Assembly: GCF_003946015.1 (NCBI RefSeq)
Contig: NZ_RHNU01000020.1
Span: forward strand, 1 to 45,824
DNA: 45,824 nt
Direction of reading: 5' to 3'
Origin: Companilactobacillus insicii
Lineage (GTDB): Bacteria > Bacillota > Bacilli > Lactobacillales > Lactobacillaceae
Below are positions 24,593 through 32,009 of this stretch, in pieces; positions within the stretch are counted from its first letter, which is position 1, and each line of letters opens with the position of its first letter. The notes below the pieces were generated by a model, which saw nothing but the letters and a program-made list of their open reading frames with translations, was not told where the DNA came from and did no database searches. The position numbers were made by a program, and so were the translations under genes.

Positions 24593-24638
24593 AATAACAA
24601 TAACATCACACTAAATGAATCTCAAGGAGGACATCTTA

Positions 24639-26309
24639 ATGTCAACGAAGAAAAACGGTTCTGAAGCTTTATTCAATTCAATGATCAACCAAGGAGTCAA
24701 GTATGTATTCGGACTTCCTGGTGCTAAGGTAGACAAATTATTCGATCTTATGGAGCACAGCAATAATCCTAAGGCTCCTAAGTTGATCATCACTCATCAC
24801 GAACAAAACGCTGCCTTCATTGCATCTGGTATCGGCCGTTTAACTGGTAAACCTGGTGTAGTCGCAACTACTTCTGGCCCTGGTGTATCTAACCTAGCCA
24901 CTGGCCTAATCACAGCCACATCTGAAGGTGACCCCGTCGTTGCATTAGGTGGACAAGTTCCCCGTAATGACGTTTCAAGATTAACTCACCAAAGTATTCC
25001 AAGTAAGGAATTAATGATATCCGCAACAAAAGATAGTGTTGAAGTTCAAGATTCTAACAACCTATCCGAAACATTTGCGAATGCTTACCAAACAGCAATG
25101 GCTCCTAAGTCTGGTGCTACATTCATTTCACTTCCAAAGGATGTCCTAGACGACGAAGTAACTGTTCCCGAAATCAAGAAGTTAGCTCCTATTAAGCAAG
25201 GTAGTGCTAGCAGCGAAATCGTTAGCGCAATCATCGAAAAAATCAAGAATGCTAAATTACCAGTGATCTTAGCCGGTATGCGTTCTTCAAGTGAAGAAGT
25301 GACTGAATCAATTCATCACTTACTACACAAGTTCTCAATTCCCGTTGTTGAAACATTCCAAGGTGCTGGAGTAATCTCACGTGATCTCGAAAAGAATTAC
25401 TACGGACGTGTAGGATTGTTTAGAAACCAAATTGGTGATGCCATTCTTAAAGAAAGTGACCTTGTTATCGCTGTAGGTTACGATCCCGTTGAATATGAAG
25501 CCAGAATTTGGAACGTTGATCGTCAAGGCGAAGTTGTCAACTTAGACAGTATTGCTCCAGAAATTTCAAACGAATATCAACCTGACTTAGTTGTTCAAAC
25601 TGATATTGCTAAGACTATGAGAGATATTGCTCACAACTTGCCTGCTGATATTTCACTTAGTGACGACATGAAGAAGCATCTCCACGAAATGCAAGTAAAC
25701 TTCCTATCTCAAGATGAAGTACCTGCCGAGAACCCTGAAAAAGGTGTTCATCCCCTAGCAATCATCAAAGAACTTCAAGACCAAGTTGACGACGATACTA
25801 CCGTTACAGTTGATGTTGGTAGTTTGTACATCTGGATGGCCCGTCATTTCAGAAGTTACAAACCACGTCACTTACTATTTAGCAATGGTATGCAAACACT
25901 CGGAGTGGCACTTCCTTGGGCAATTGCTGCCGCATTAGAACGTCCTGAAAAGCCAATCGTATCAGTTGCTGGTGATGGTGGCTTCTTGTTCTCAGGTCAA
26001 GAACTCGAAACTGCTGTTCGTCTTAACTTAAATATCGTACAGTTAATCTGGAATGATGGTTACTACGATATGGTTAAATTCCAAGAAGAAGCTAAGTACG
26101 GTCGTCATGCTGGTGTTAATATTGGTAATGTTGACTTCGCCAAATATGCTGAAAGTTTTGGAGCAACAGGTATGCATGCAACAACCAACGCTGAACTAAA
26201 AGATGCCTTGAAGAAGGCCTTCGCCACACCTGGTCCTGTAGTAATCGATATCCCAGTTGATTACAGTGACAACTCAAAATTCGTATCAGCACTTCTTGAA
26301 GAATACTAA
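24639..26309 (+). CDS. alsS: Acetolactate synthase (catabolic)
   Basis: This 556-residue ThDP enzyme condenses two pyruvate to 2-acetolactate, the first step of acetoin formation. It has GVKYVFGLPGAKVDKLFD at the N-terminus, the activating Glu in ITHHEQNAAFIASG, TSGPGVSNLATGL, and the C-terminal ThDP motif VAGDGGFLFSGQELETA ending in IWNDGYY. The form and its pairing with alsD point to the FAD-independent catabolic enzyme rather than biosynthetic IlvB. The start is ATG at 24639 with AAGGAGG upstream; an in-frame ATG at 24615 has none. Codon use looks adapted to high expression compared with the EPS genes. It forms an operon with alsD (24-bp gap) under MarR control. Confidence 0.96.
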   Translation: MSTKKNGSEALFNSMINQGVKYVFGLPGAKVDKLFDLMEHSNNPKAPKLIITHHEQNAAFIASGIGRLTGKPGVVATTSGPGVSNLATGLITATSEGDPVVALGGQVPRNDVSRLTHQSIPSKELMISATKDSVEVQDSNNLSETFANAYQTAMAPKSGATFISLPKDVLDDEVTVPEIKKLAPIKQGSASSEIVSAIIEKIKNAKLPVILAGMRSSSEEVTESIHHLLHKFSIPVVETFQGAGVISRDLEKNYYGRVGLFRNQIGDAILKESDLVIAVGYDPVEYEARIWNVDRQGEVVNLDSIAPEISNEYQPDLVVQTDIAKTMRDIAHNLPADISLSDDMKKHLHEMQVNFLSQDEVPAENPEKGVHPLAIIKELQDQVDDDTTVTVDVGSLYIWMARHFRSYKPRHLLFSNGMQTLGVALPWAIAAALERPEKPIVSVAGDGGFLFSGQELETAVRLNLNIVQLIWNDGYYDMVKFQEEAKYGRHAGVNIGNVDFAKYAESFGATGMHATTNAELKDALKKAFATPGPVVIDIPVDYSDNSKFVSALLEEY

Positions 26310-26333
26310 TCTAGAAAGGATGTTTTCAAATTT

Positions 26334-27047
26334 ATGTCAGACTCAAATGTACTATACCAACACGGAACATTAGCATTACTCGTTCCCGGATTACTGGATG
26401 GAACACTAACAATGAAAGAATTGTTAAACCATGGTGACACTGGAATTGGTACCGGAGAAGGACTTGACGGCGAACTCATCATCTTAGATGGAACACCATA
26501 TCAAGTTGATAGCAACGGCAATGTCAATCTAGTCGATAGTGATTTTACACTACCATTTGCTAACAGCCACTTTGCCGACTACGCTGAAATGCTAGAAGTT
26601 GAAGATATCAGTCGTGATGATCTCAAAAAACAAATTTCAGAGGCGGCCGCTAGTGATAATACCTTCTATTCGGTCAAAGTCACTGGTACCTTTAAGAATA
26701 TGAAAACACGTGCTGTTCAAAAATCTGCACAGCCATACAAGTCATTAGCTGAAACAGCTGAGAAACAAAGTATCTTCACTAAAGACTCTGTTGAAGGAAC
26801 ACTATTAAGCTACTATTCACCACAAATCTTCGATGGAGCTGCCGTTGGTGGATTCCACAGCCACTTCATGTCAGATGAACATGACTTCGGTGGTCACATC
26901 TTAGACTTTGAATCAGTCACAGGTATGGTTAGTTTCCAACAGTTCGATAGTTTGGAACAACACTTACCTACAGACAACAAAGATTACATGAAGCATGATT
27001 TCTCAAAGGATAATATTCTAGACGCCATTCACGGTGCCGAAGGATAA
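26334..27047 (+). CDS. alsD: Alpha-acetolactate decarboxylase
   Basis: This 237-residue metal enzyme converts 2-acetolactate to acetoin, which diverts pyruvate from acid production. The N-terminal signature is LYQHGTLALLVPGLLDGTLT and GDTGIGTGEGLDGELIILDG. The metal-binding histidines lie in GGFHSHFMSDEHDFGGHILD near residues 176-195, and the length is normal. The second gene of the alsSD operon, it ends at a clear terminator. The AAAGG upstream is about 14 nt from the ATG, somewhat far, so coupling to alsS may help translation. Confidence 0.97.
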   Translation: MSDSNVLYQHGTLALLVPGLLDGTLTMKELLNHGDTGIGTGEGLDGELIILDGTPYQVDSNGNVNLVDSDFTLPFANSHFADYAEMLEVEDISRDDLKKQISEAAASDNTFYSVKVTGTFKNMKTRAVQKSAQPYKSLAETAEKQSIFTKDSVEGTLLSYYSPQIFDGAAVGGFHSHFMSDEHDFGGHILDFESVTGMVSFQQFDSLEQHLPTDNKDYMKHDFSKDNILDAIHGAEG

Positions 27048-27059
27048 AACTTATTAAGA

Positions 27060-27091
27060 TCAGTAATCCATTTTGGATTGCTGACTTTTTT
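27060..27091 (+). terminator. Terminator of alsSD
   Basis: TCAGTAATCC (27060-27069) pairs with GGATTGCTGA (27075-27084), with one T-G wobble, followed by a T run. The core matches the inner stem of the palindromic element at 32010-32117 almost base for base (see findings). Confidence 0.9.
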
Positions 27092-27117
27092 GATTTAAAC
27101 GTAAAAAAATATATTTT

Positions 27118-27146
27118 TTGCGTAATTTACAAATATAAACTATAAC
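27118..27146 (+). promoter_or_regulatory. Promoter of the first mazEF-like module
   Basis: TTGCGT (27118-27123), a 17-bp spacer and TATAAC (27141-27146) form the promoter. The -35 overlaps the 3' end of the palindrome AAAAAATATATTTTTT (27104-27119). A second dyad, GTATA - 7 bp - TATAC (27192-27208), lies between the promoter and the antitoxin ATG. Either could be the autoregulatory site. Confidence 0.6.
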
Positions 27147-27233
27147 AACTACAGGAGGCAATGTAATTTGCTTGATATTAATAACGAATCCGTATATCCT
27201 TTGTATACACAAAGCTGTAAGGAGGTTGACAAT

Positions 27234-27467
27234 ATGAGCGTAAAGATTCGTAAAGTTGGAAATTCTAACACTTTGACTGTTCCTAATAATATTAAACCAA
27301 TGGCAAAGGAATACGATGTATTTCAAGGGCGAGACGGCGTAATAGTATTTTCACCAAAAAAAAAGAATCCATTTCACGATGAAGAATTCATTAAAAATCA
27401 TGACTGGACTCAAGATGAAGAATTCGGTGGACCACTAATTGGTAAGGAAAAATTGGACAATGAATAA
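27234..27467 (+). CDS. mazE: MazE-like antitoxin (module 1)
   Basis: This 77-residue protein has an N-terminal AbrB/SpoVT-type swapped-hairpin DNA-binding domain (KIRKVGNSNTLTVPNNI) and an acidic C-terminal tail (NPFHDEEFIKNHDWTQDEEF) of the kind that neutralises MazF toxins. The ATG at 27234 has AAGGAGG upstream. An in-frame TTG at 27168 also follows an AGGAGG by 8 nt and would add 22 residues, so two start sites are possible. Its stop overlaps the toxin start by 8 bp. It is paralogous to the antitoxin at 30393-30623. Confidence 0.85.
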   Translation: MSVKIRKVGNSNTLTVPNNIKPMAKEYDVFQGRDGVIVFSPKKKNPFHDEEFIKNHDWTQDEEFGGPLIGKEKLDNE

Positions 27468-27804
27468 ATACATTCCTCAACAACAAGATATAGTGTTCAT
27501 TGATTTTGATCCCTCTCTAGGTCAAGAAATAACCAAACGACGTCCAGCGGTAGTGATGAGTAATTTAGGATACAGCAAATTAACTGGGTTAGTTGTGATT
27601 GTTCCAATTACACACGCAAATAATAATAATTTGCAAAAAGAAGGTTATTTCATTCCATACAATAGCGATAAAATCAATGGGTTTATTAATCCACTTCAGT
27701 TCTTTACTTACGATTATAAAAAAAGACATTGCGAATATATTGATATTTTGGACACCAAAACGTTCTTTGAACTAAAGAAATCAATAATGAATATTATTAA
27801 CTAA
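27460..27804 (+). CDS. mazF: MazF/PemK-family endoribonuclease toxin (module 1)
   Basis: This 114-residue protein has the PemK/MazF fold: QDIVFIDFDPSLGQEITKRR, RPAVVMSN, the conserved VPITHA strand, and INPLQFFTYD. Such toxins cut mRNA at short sites and stop growth when antitoxin levels fall. The ATG at 27460 lies inside the antitoxin's last codons. The second module at 30613 encodes a homologue, with shared PAVV, GYSK-TG, PITH and NPLQF segments. A bidirectional terminator follows. Confidence 0.9.
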   Translation: MNKYIPQQQDIVFIDFDPSLGQEITKRRPAVVMSNLGYSKLTGLVVIVPITHANNNNLQKEGYFIPYNSDKINGFINPLQFFTYDYKKRHCEYIDILDTKTFFELKKSIMNIIN

Positions 27805-27805
27805 A

Positions 27806-27858
27806 CAAAAAAGTTGTACCTACAAGAATCAAAAAATTCTTACAGGCACAACTTTTTT
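27806..27858. terminator. Bidirectional terminator between mazF and glutathione peroxidase genes
   Basis: A GTTGT-x-CCT-xx-AAGAAT arm (27813-27829) pairs with ATTCTT-x-CAGG-CACAAC (27836-27852). A runs on the left and T runs on the right serve both convergent genes. Confidence 0.85.
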
Positions 27859-27872
27859 TAAAATATTTAAAA

Positions 27873-28346
27873 TTATAAATTACCAAGTGCTGAAACAATA
27901 TCAGGTTCAACCTTATCAGGCTTAGTAGTTGGAGCATAGCGACTGATTATCTGACCGTCACGACCAATCAGGAACTTAGTAAAGTTCCACTTGATACGAC
28001 CGTGACCAGCTGTTTCCTTCAAATAAGTGAACAATGGATCTTCATCATCACCATTGACCTTAACTTGCTTAGTCATTGGAAATGTTACACCGTAATGCAT
28101 CTGACAATATTCACTTGTTTCTTCGTCAGATCCTAATTCTTGATGGAACTGATTAGAAGGAAGACCCAATACTTCAAGTCCTTGATCATGATACTTCTTG
28201 TACAACGCTTCGATACCCTCAAGTTGTGGAGCTAGTCCACATTTACTAGCGGTGTTAACGATCAAAACGACTTTGTCTTTGTAGTCGTTGAAATCAATCT
28301 TCTCACCGTTCATTTCTACTTCTGAAAAATCATAAATAGTTGCCAT
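27873..28346 (-). CDS. Glutathione peroxidase family thiol peroxidase
   Basis: This 157-residue peroxidase has its catalytic Cys in NTASKCGLAPQLEG (Cys36), the Gln in GLPSNQFHQELG and the Trp in IKWNFTKFLIGRDG, giving the Cys-Gln-Trp site of the family. Bacterial members of this size usually act as thioredoxin-dependent hydroperoxide reductases rather than using glutathione. The protein is cytoplasmic, with no signal peptide. The start is ATG with AAGGA upstream. It is a single gene convergent with the first mazEF module. Confidence 0.95.
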   Translation of the reverse strand: MATIYDFSEVEMNGEKIDFNDYKDKVVLIVNTASKCGLAPQLEGIEALYKKYHDQGLEVLGLPSNQFHQELGSDEETSEYCQMHYGVTFPMTKQVKVNGDDEDPLFTYLKETAGHGRIKWNFTKFLIGRDGQIISRYAPTTKPDKVEPDIVSALGNL

Positions 28347-28414
28347 TTAAACCATTCCTTCCATATTAATGTCATTATACGTTTAATATAGAAAAGTTAT
28401 AACTATTTTGATTT

Positions 28415-29194
28415 TTACTCAGAAACAGTCTCAACCCAATTACTCATCAAATAAATATTGATTGCTGCTTCAATTGCTGCAACAACTAAGAATACCAAGA
28501 TAGTAACGGCAAAGTTGGCAGTGTAATTAGAGTTAAATATCATATTAACTGAATTGTTCAACTGATCCGTAACGAATCCTACAACTTTCAACACAAGCAA
28601 GATAACTACCACATAAATAACAATGTTCATAACCTTACGTCCAGTTGAAGGTAAGAAGTTACTTGCAGAACGTGATGCCAAATGAATCAAACTAATGGTC
28701 GTCCAACTCAAAATCAAAATCACTAATGATAAGCAAAGTAGAGCAATCACACCCATTATTGCATTTGGAGCATCGAACGTAGCACGTCCATTAACCATTG
28801 CCATCATATTCAACGCGTCACTGTATTCTGACCAGTTAGGTATTGCCGCAACTAGATAGAACACAATCTGAGCAATAACTACATATATATAATTAACCAA
28901 TGATGTTACTAAGTTAGCAAGATAGAGCTTCGTATCACTAATTGGAATCAGACGATAACTATCACGCACAAATTTACGTTCTTGAAGAATACTCAAACGC
29001 ACAAAAGCTATCAGATAGGCAAGCATTGACCAACCAATAGTAATAGCCAATGATGCGCTCCGATTCATGCCACCTTGAAATGCAGTTACAATAATACTTA
29101 CTACAATGGCTATCAAGTTAATCATCAAGAAAAAGTTCATATCACGAAACTTCTCTTTGAACATAGTTTTAAACAAACTTCCAAAACTAGTCAT
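28415..29194 (-). CDS. ABC transporter permease (ABC-2-like)
   Basis: This protein has about 259 residues and six hydrophobic segments, with the pattern of ABC exporter permeases paired with GntR/YtrA regulators. It starts MTSFGSLFKTMFKEKFRDMN and has helices through to LVFLVVAAIEAAINIYLMSN. The ATG at 29194 has AAGGAGG 8 nt upstream and overlaps the ATPase stop by 8 bp; the open frame extends to 29332 inside the ATPase gene and is not used. It forms the membrane part of an exporter with the ATPase at 29187-29897. The substrate is unknown; family members often respond to cell-wall-active compounds. Confidence 0.85.
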   Translation of the reverse strand: MTSFGSLFKTMFKEKFRDMNFFLMINLIAIVVSIIVTAFQGGMNRSASLAITIGWSMLAYLIAFVRLSILQERKFVRDSYRLIPISDTKLYLANLVTSLVNYIYVVIAQIVFYLVAAIPNWSEYSDALNMMAMVNGRATFDAPNAIMGVIALLCLSLVILILSWTTISLIHLASRSASNFLPSTGRKVMNIVIYVVVILLVLKVVGFVTDQLNNSVNMIFNSNYTANFAVTILVFLVVAAIEAAINIYLMSNWVETVSE

Positions 29195-29897
29195 CTTGTT
29201 TGCCTCCTTCATATAAACTTTCGTAGAACTCTTCAATTCCCATATCATTATCTTCACGGATTTCGTCCGCTTGTTTGTGGCAATTGATAGTCTTATCCTT
29301 AACCACAACGATTTCATCCAAAATCGAAGCAATCTCTGTCACATAATGATCACTAATAATCATCGTTGATTCTTCTGGTTTCCATTTCAAAATACTATTA
29401 ATTATCTTCTTGCGGCTCATACTATCTATTCCACCAAATGGCTCATCCAACAAATACAAATCAGCTTGGCGAGACAATGTCAAAGCAATGATAAGCTTCT
29501 CTTTCATACCCTTTGATAAAGCTGATAGCTTCAAATTCTTATCAATATCTAAGAATTCAATCAATGAATTTGAACGAGCAATATTGAAATCTGGATAGAC
29601 AGATTGATAAAAATCAAAAACCTTACCAACCTTCATACCACTGCTGAGACCACCTAAGTGTTCTGTAAAACTGACGTGACTCTTACGCTCAGCCGGTTTG
29701 CTAGTTCCGGCAACTGTGATAGTTCCCTTGCCATGAGCACTACCAGTAATAAGACGCATCAAAGTTGTCTTACCCGCACCGTTCTCACCAAGCAAACCGA
29801 CAATCTTACCATCACTGACCGTCAAATTTACATCGTGCAAAATGTTTTTTAAACTATGACTGTAAATCAAATTTTCAATTTTTAATAAATCACTCAT
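29187..29897 (-). CDS. ABC transporter ATP-binding protein
   Basis: This ATPase of about 236 residues has Walker A (LLGENGAGKTTLMRLI), a Q-loop region and a signature-like segment SALSKGMKEKLIIALTL. Walker B is ADLYLLDEPFGGIDSMS, followed by a switch histidine (IISDHYV). The signature is L-S-K-G-M, a common variant in this exporter branch. The ATG at 29897 overlaps the GntR stop and follows AGGG by 9 nt. It is the middle gene of a three-gene gntR-ATPase-permease operon. Confidence 0.93.
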   Translation of the reverse strand: MSDLLKIENLIYSHSLKNILHDVNLTVSDGKIVGLLGENGAGKTTLMRLITGSAHGKGTITVAGTSKPAERKSHVSFTEHLGGLSSGMKVGKVFDFYQSVYPDFNIARSNSLIEFLDIDKNLKLSALSKGMKEKLIIALTLSRQADLYLLDEPFGGIDSMSRKKIINSILKWKPEESTMIISDHYVTEIASILDEIVVVKDKTINCHKQADEIREDNDMGIEEFYESLYEGGKQDD

Positions 29898-30264
29898 GCT
29901 GTTCATCCCTACTTTCCATGTAACTCTTCATTTCGGATAATATCTCATCATTACTCAAATTTAGAGCATGGAGTTCTTGATATACCAGAGTTAGTTGTTC
30001 ATTAACTAATTTATTTCTCAATTGCTTAATATTATCAACGTCAGTTGTGACAAAGTTACCCTTGCCACGCTGAGACTCAATAATATCTTCAGATAACATC
30101 TCGGTCAGTGCTCGCTGAACGGTATTGACATTAGCAGTTACATCCAGAGCCAACTGTCTTACCGATGGCAGCTTATCTCCAGGTTGTAAGGTGCCAGTTA
30201 AGATTTGATGATAAAGATAATTCTTAATTTGAATATAGATTGGAACTTTGTCGTCAAACTTCAA
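29890..30264 (-). CDS. GntR family regulator, YtrA subfamily
   Basis: This 124-residue protein has an N-terminal winged helix (IYIQIKNYLYHQILTGTL, DKLPSVRQLALDVTANVNTV, RGKGNFV) and only a short helical C-terminal tail, as in the YtrA subfamily that controls adjacent ABC exporters. The start is ATG with AGGAGG upstream. It is the first gene of the operon with the ATPase and permease. A near-perfect 28-bp inverted repeat lies over its own -10 box, which predicts negative autoregulation relieved by an inducer. Confidence 0.92.
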   Translation of the reverse strand: MKFDDKVPIYIQIKNYLYHQILTGTLQPGDKLPSVRQLALDVTANVNTVQRALTEMLSEDIIESQRGKGNFVTTDVDNIKQLRNKLVNEQLTLVYQELHALNLSNDEILSEMKSYMESRDEQHE

Positions 30265-30279
30265 TTCACTGCCTCCTAC

Positions 30280-30307
30280 ATAGTGTATTAGTTTACTAGG
30301 ACACTAT
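30280..30307. promoter_or_regulatory. Probable GntR/YtrA operator
   Basis: ATAGTGT (30280-30286) and ACACTAT (30301-30307) are inverted, with inner AGT/ACT also symmetric. In all 11 of 14 half-site positions match. The site lies between the promoter -10 and the ribosome site of the gntR operon. Confidence 0.65.
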
Positions 30308-30331
30308 AACTTATATTTAGCTTAATTGCAA
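30303..30331 (-). promoter_or_regulatory. Promoter of the gntR-ABC operon
   Basis: On the minus strand TTGCAA (30331-30326), a 17-bp spacer and TATAGT (30308-30303) form the promoter. The -10 overlaps the right arm of the operator. It is back-to-back with the mazEF module 2 promoter; the two -35 boxes are only 5 bp apart. Confidence 0.7.
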
Positions 30332-30336
30332 AACAA

Positions 30337-30365
30337 TTGACACAAACAAGTTTTAAATATATATT
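30337..30365 (+). promoter_or_regulatory. Promoter of the second mazEF-like module
   Basis: A consensus TTGACA (30337-30342), a 17-bp spacer and TATATT (30360-30365) form the promoter. The -10 is the last part of the left arm of a 29-bp palindrome. Confidence 0.75.
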
Positions 30366-30380
30366 CAATATATATTTAAA
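30352..30380. promoter_or_regulatory. 29-bp perfect palindrome, probable MazE operator
   Basis: Arms TTTAAATATATATT (30352-30365) and AATATATATTTAAA (30367-30380) are perfect 14-bp inverted repeats around one C. They cover the -10 box, the probable transcription start and reach the GGAGG ribosome site at 30381. This is the expected position for autoregulation by the antitoxin. Confidence 0.7.
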
Positions 30381-30392
30381 GGAGGAATTAAA

Positions 30393-30623
30393 ATGCTATC
30401 AGTTAAACCTAGAAAAGTTGGTACTTCCACGGTCCTTACCGTTCCAAAAGGTATTCAAGCAAAGTACGAAAAATACGATGTTTTTTCAGGTAAAAATGGT
30501 GCCATTGTGTTCTTACCACAAGAAAAAAATCCCTTTACCGATTCTAAATTTATCAAAGATCATAAAAATGATTTATCAGATACAGACTTTGTAGATACAG
30601 AAATCAGGAATAATGAATTCTAG
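30393..30623 (+). CDS. mazE: MazE-like antitoxin (module 2)
   Basis: This 76-residue homologue of the module 1 antitoxin has an AbrB-like N-terminus (KPRKVGTSTVLTVPKGI), then KYDVFSGKNGAIVFLPQEKN and an acidic tail (DHKNDLSDTDFVDTEI). The ATG has AAGGAGG 7 nt upstream. The stop overlaps the toxin start by 11 bp. It should bind and inhibit the cognate MazF-like toxin and repress the operon through the palindrome covering its promoter. Confidence 0.87.
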   Translation: MLSVKPRKVGTSTVLTVPKGIQAKYEKYDVFSGKNGAIVFLPQEKNPFTDSKFIKDHKNDLSDTDFVDTEIRNNEF

Positions 30624-30978
30624 TGTAAGAAAGAAATTTTACCCAGAACAGCAAGAAATAGTTTGGGTAGATTTCCAACCTTCCAAAGATAATGAATTAC
30701 GTGGTAGGCACCCAGCTGTAGTTATAAGTACTAGCGGATATTCAAAGATAACGGGTCAGGTTGCTGTTTCTCCAATAACCCATGGCAAAAATAACAAGTT
30801 AAAATCAATGTTTATACCAATTAATAATAATGATAAAGTTGATGGTTACGTGAATCCACTACAATTTCACACATTTAGTATTTTAGGAAGAAACATTCAA
30901 AGTTCTAGCACAATTCTAGATGATGCTTCATTTGCAGAAGTAATAAGAATCCATGAACAAATACTTAATATTTACTAA
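30613..30978 (+). CDS. mazF: MazF/PemK-family endoribonuclease toxin (module 2)
   Basis: This 121-residue MazF-like toxin has QEIVWVDFQPSKDNELRGR, HPAVVISTSGYSKITG, SPITHGKNNKL and YVNPLQFHTF. It is homologous to the module 1 toxin, with changes at the start (a longer basic N-terminus, MNSSVRKKF) and in the C-terminal half, so cross-neutralisation between modules is uncertain. It overlaps the antitoxin gene. A bidirectional terminator follows directly. Confidence 0.9.
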   Translation: MNSSVRKKFYPEQQEIVWVDFQPSKDNELRGRHPAVVISTSGYSKITGQVAVSPITHGKNNKLKSMFIPINNNDKVDGYVNPLQFHTFSILGRNIQSSSTILDDASFAEVIRIHEQILNIY

Positions 30979-31022
30979 AAAATGGCGATTCCAGTTCAAA
31001 ATTACTGAAATCACCATTTTTT
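30977..31022. terminator. Bidirectional terminator between mazF module 2 and aldo/keto reductase genes
   Basis: AATGG-c-GATT-c-CAGT (30981-30995) pairs with ACTG-a-AATC-a-CCATT (31004-31018), with two mismatches. A and T runs flank it. It overlaps the reductase stop codon region. Confidence 0.85.
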
Positions 31023-31926
31023 AATTCTTAAATCCACCAAACAATTCATCAATCTTCTCAAACTCTGAATCACTCAAGTCGATCTTCATCGCACCGGCAT
31101 TAGATACAACTTGCTTCTCAATACGAGCACCTGGAATTACGGTACTAATATCAGGATCAGCAATATACCAAGCTAATATTATCTGAGCAATTGTAGCATT
31201 ATGCTTATCAGAAATAGTCTTAACTTCAGCTAAGGCATCAATAATAGTCTTGAATTCATCATCATTGAATTGCTTGAACTTATCATGATCAGACAATGAA
31301 TATTTACCAGTTAACAATCCGGAAGCCAATGGGAAATATGGTACAAAAGCAATATTTTGTTCCTCTAAGTAAGGTAACAACGTCCTCTCGGCATCACGAT
31401 GAACCAAACTATAATTATCCTCAACTATATTCACAAGACCATCACGATTTGCTTCTTTGATTTGATCCAATGAAAAATTAGATACACCGATAGCTCTTAT
31501 CTTACCGGCTTTCTTCATCTCATTTAATGCAGCAACTGATTCATACTTGGGAGTTGTTTCATCTGGGAAATGAATGTAAAAAATATCAATATAATCAGTC
31601 TTCAAACGCTTTAAAGCATCATCAACTGTCTTCTTCAAGAACTCAGGCTCATTATTGGGCTTAAAGTCATTGGCTGGATCTTGAGCTGATTTAGTCGCAA
31701 TCATGATTTTTGAGCGATCATAATCTTGAATAACATCCCCAATGATTTCCTCAGAACGACCCTTGCCATACATATATGCCGTATCAAGTAACTTAATACC
31801 TGAATCCAACGCCTTCCTAACTACTGCATAGCCATCTTCATCCTTTAAGTTGTCGAACAAATTATGTCCACCAACTTTATTAGTACCAAGACCTAATGCT
31901 GGAACTTCAATTTTCTCACTTGCCAT
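31021..31926 (-). CDS. Aldo/keto reductase
   Basis: This 301-residue NADPH-dependent (beta/alpha)8 oxidoreductase has LGLGTNKVGG and LLDTAYMYGKGRSEEIIGD (Asp and Tyr of the catalytic tetrad). It also has IMIATKS (Lys), DIFYIHFPD (His), IRAIGVSNFSLDQIKEA, and the C-terminal cofactor segment VIPGARIEKQV. The start is ATG with AGGAGG upstream. Substrate unknown; such enzymes reduce aldehydes and ketones broadly. No operon partner. Confidence 0.94.
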   Translation of the reverse strand: MASEKIEVPALGLGTNKVGGHNLFDNLKDEDGYAVVRKALDSGIKLLDTAYMYGKGRSEEIIGDVIQDYDRSKIMIATKSAQDPANDFKPNNEPEFLKKTVDDALKRLKTDYIDIFYIHFPDETTPKYESVAALNEMKKAGKIRAIGVSNFSLDQIKEANRDGLVNIVEDNYSLVHRDAERTLLPYLEEQNIAFVPYFPLASGLLTGKYSLSDHDKFKQFNDDEFKTIIDALAEVKTISDKHNATIAQIILAWYIADPDISTVIPGARIEKQVVSNAGAMKIDLSDSEFEKIDELFGGFKN

Positions 31927-32009
31927 TTTATATTCCTCCTGAAACTCATTTGTTGTGAAACTACAAAGTCAGTGTAAACTATTATGATTTTTATGACAAA
32001 CAAGAGAGC

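Noticed and set aside
27060-27326. 88-codon minus-strand frame
   Set aside because: It is antisense to the alsD terminator, mazEF promoter and antitoxin; it has no own signals.
29195-29332. N-terminal extension of the ABC permease
   Set aside because: It lies inside the ATPase gene, and the ATG at 29194 has a strong ribosome site.
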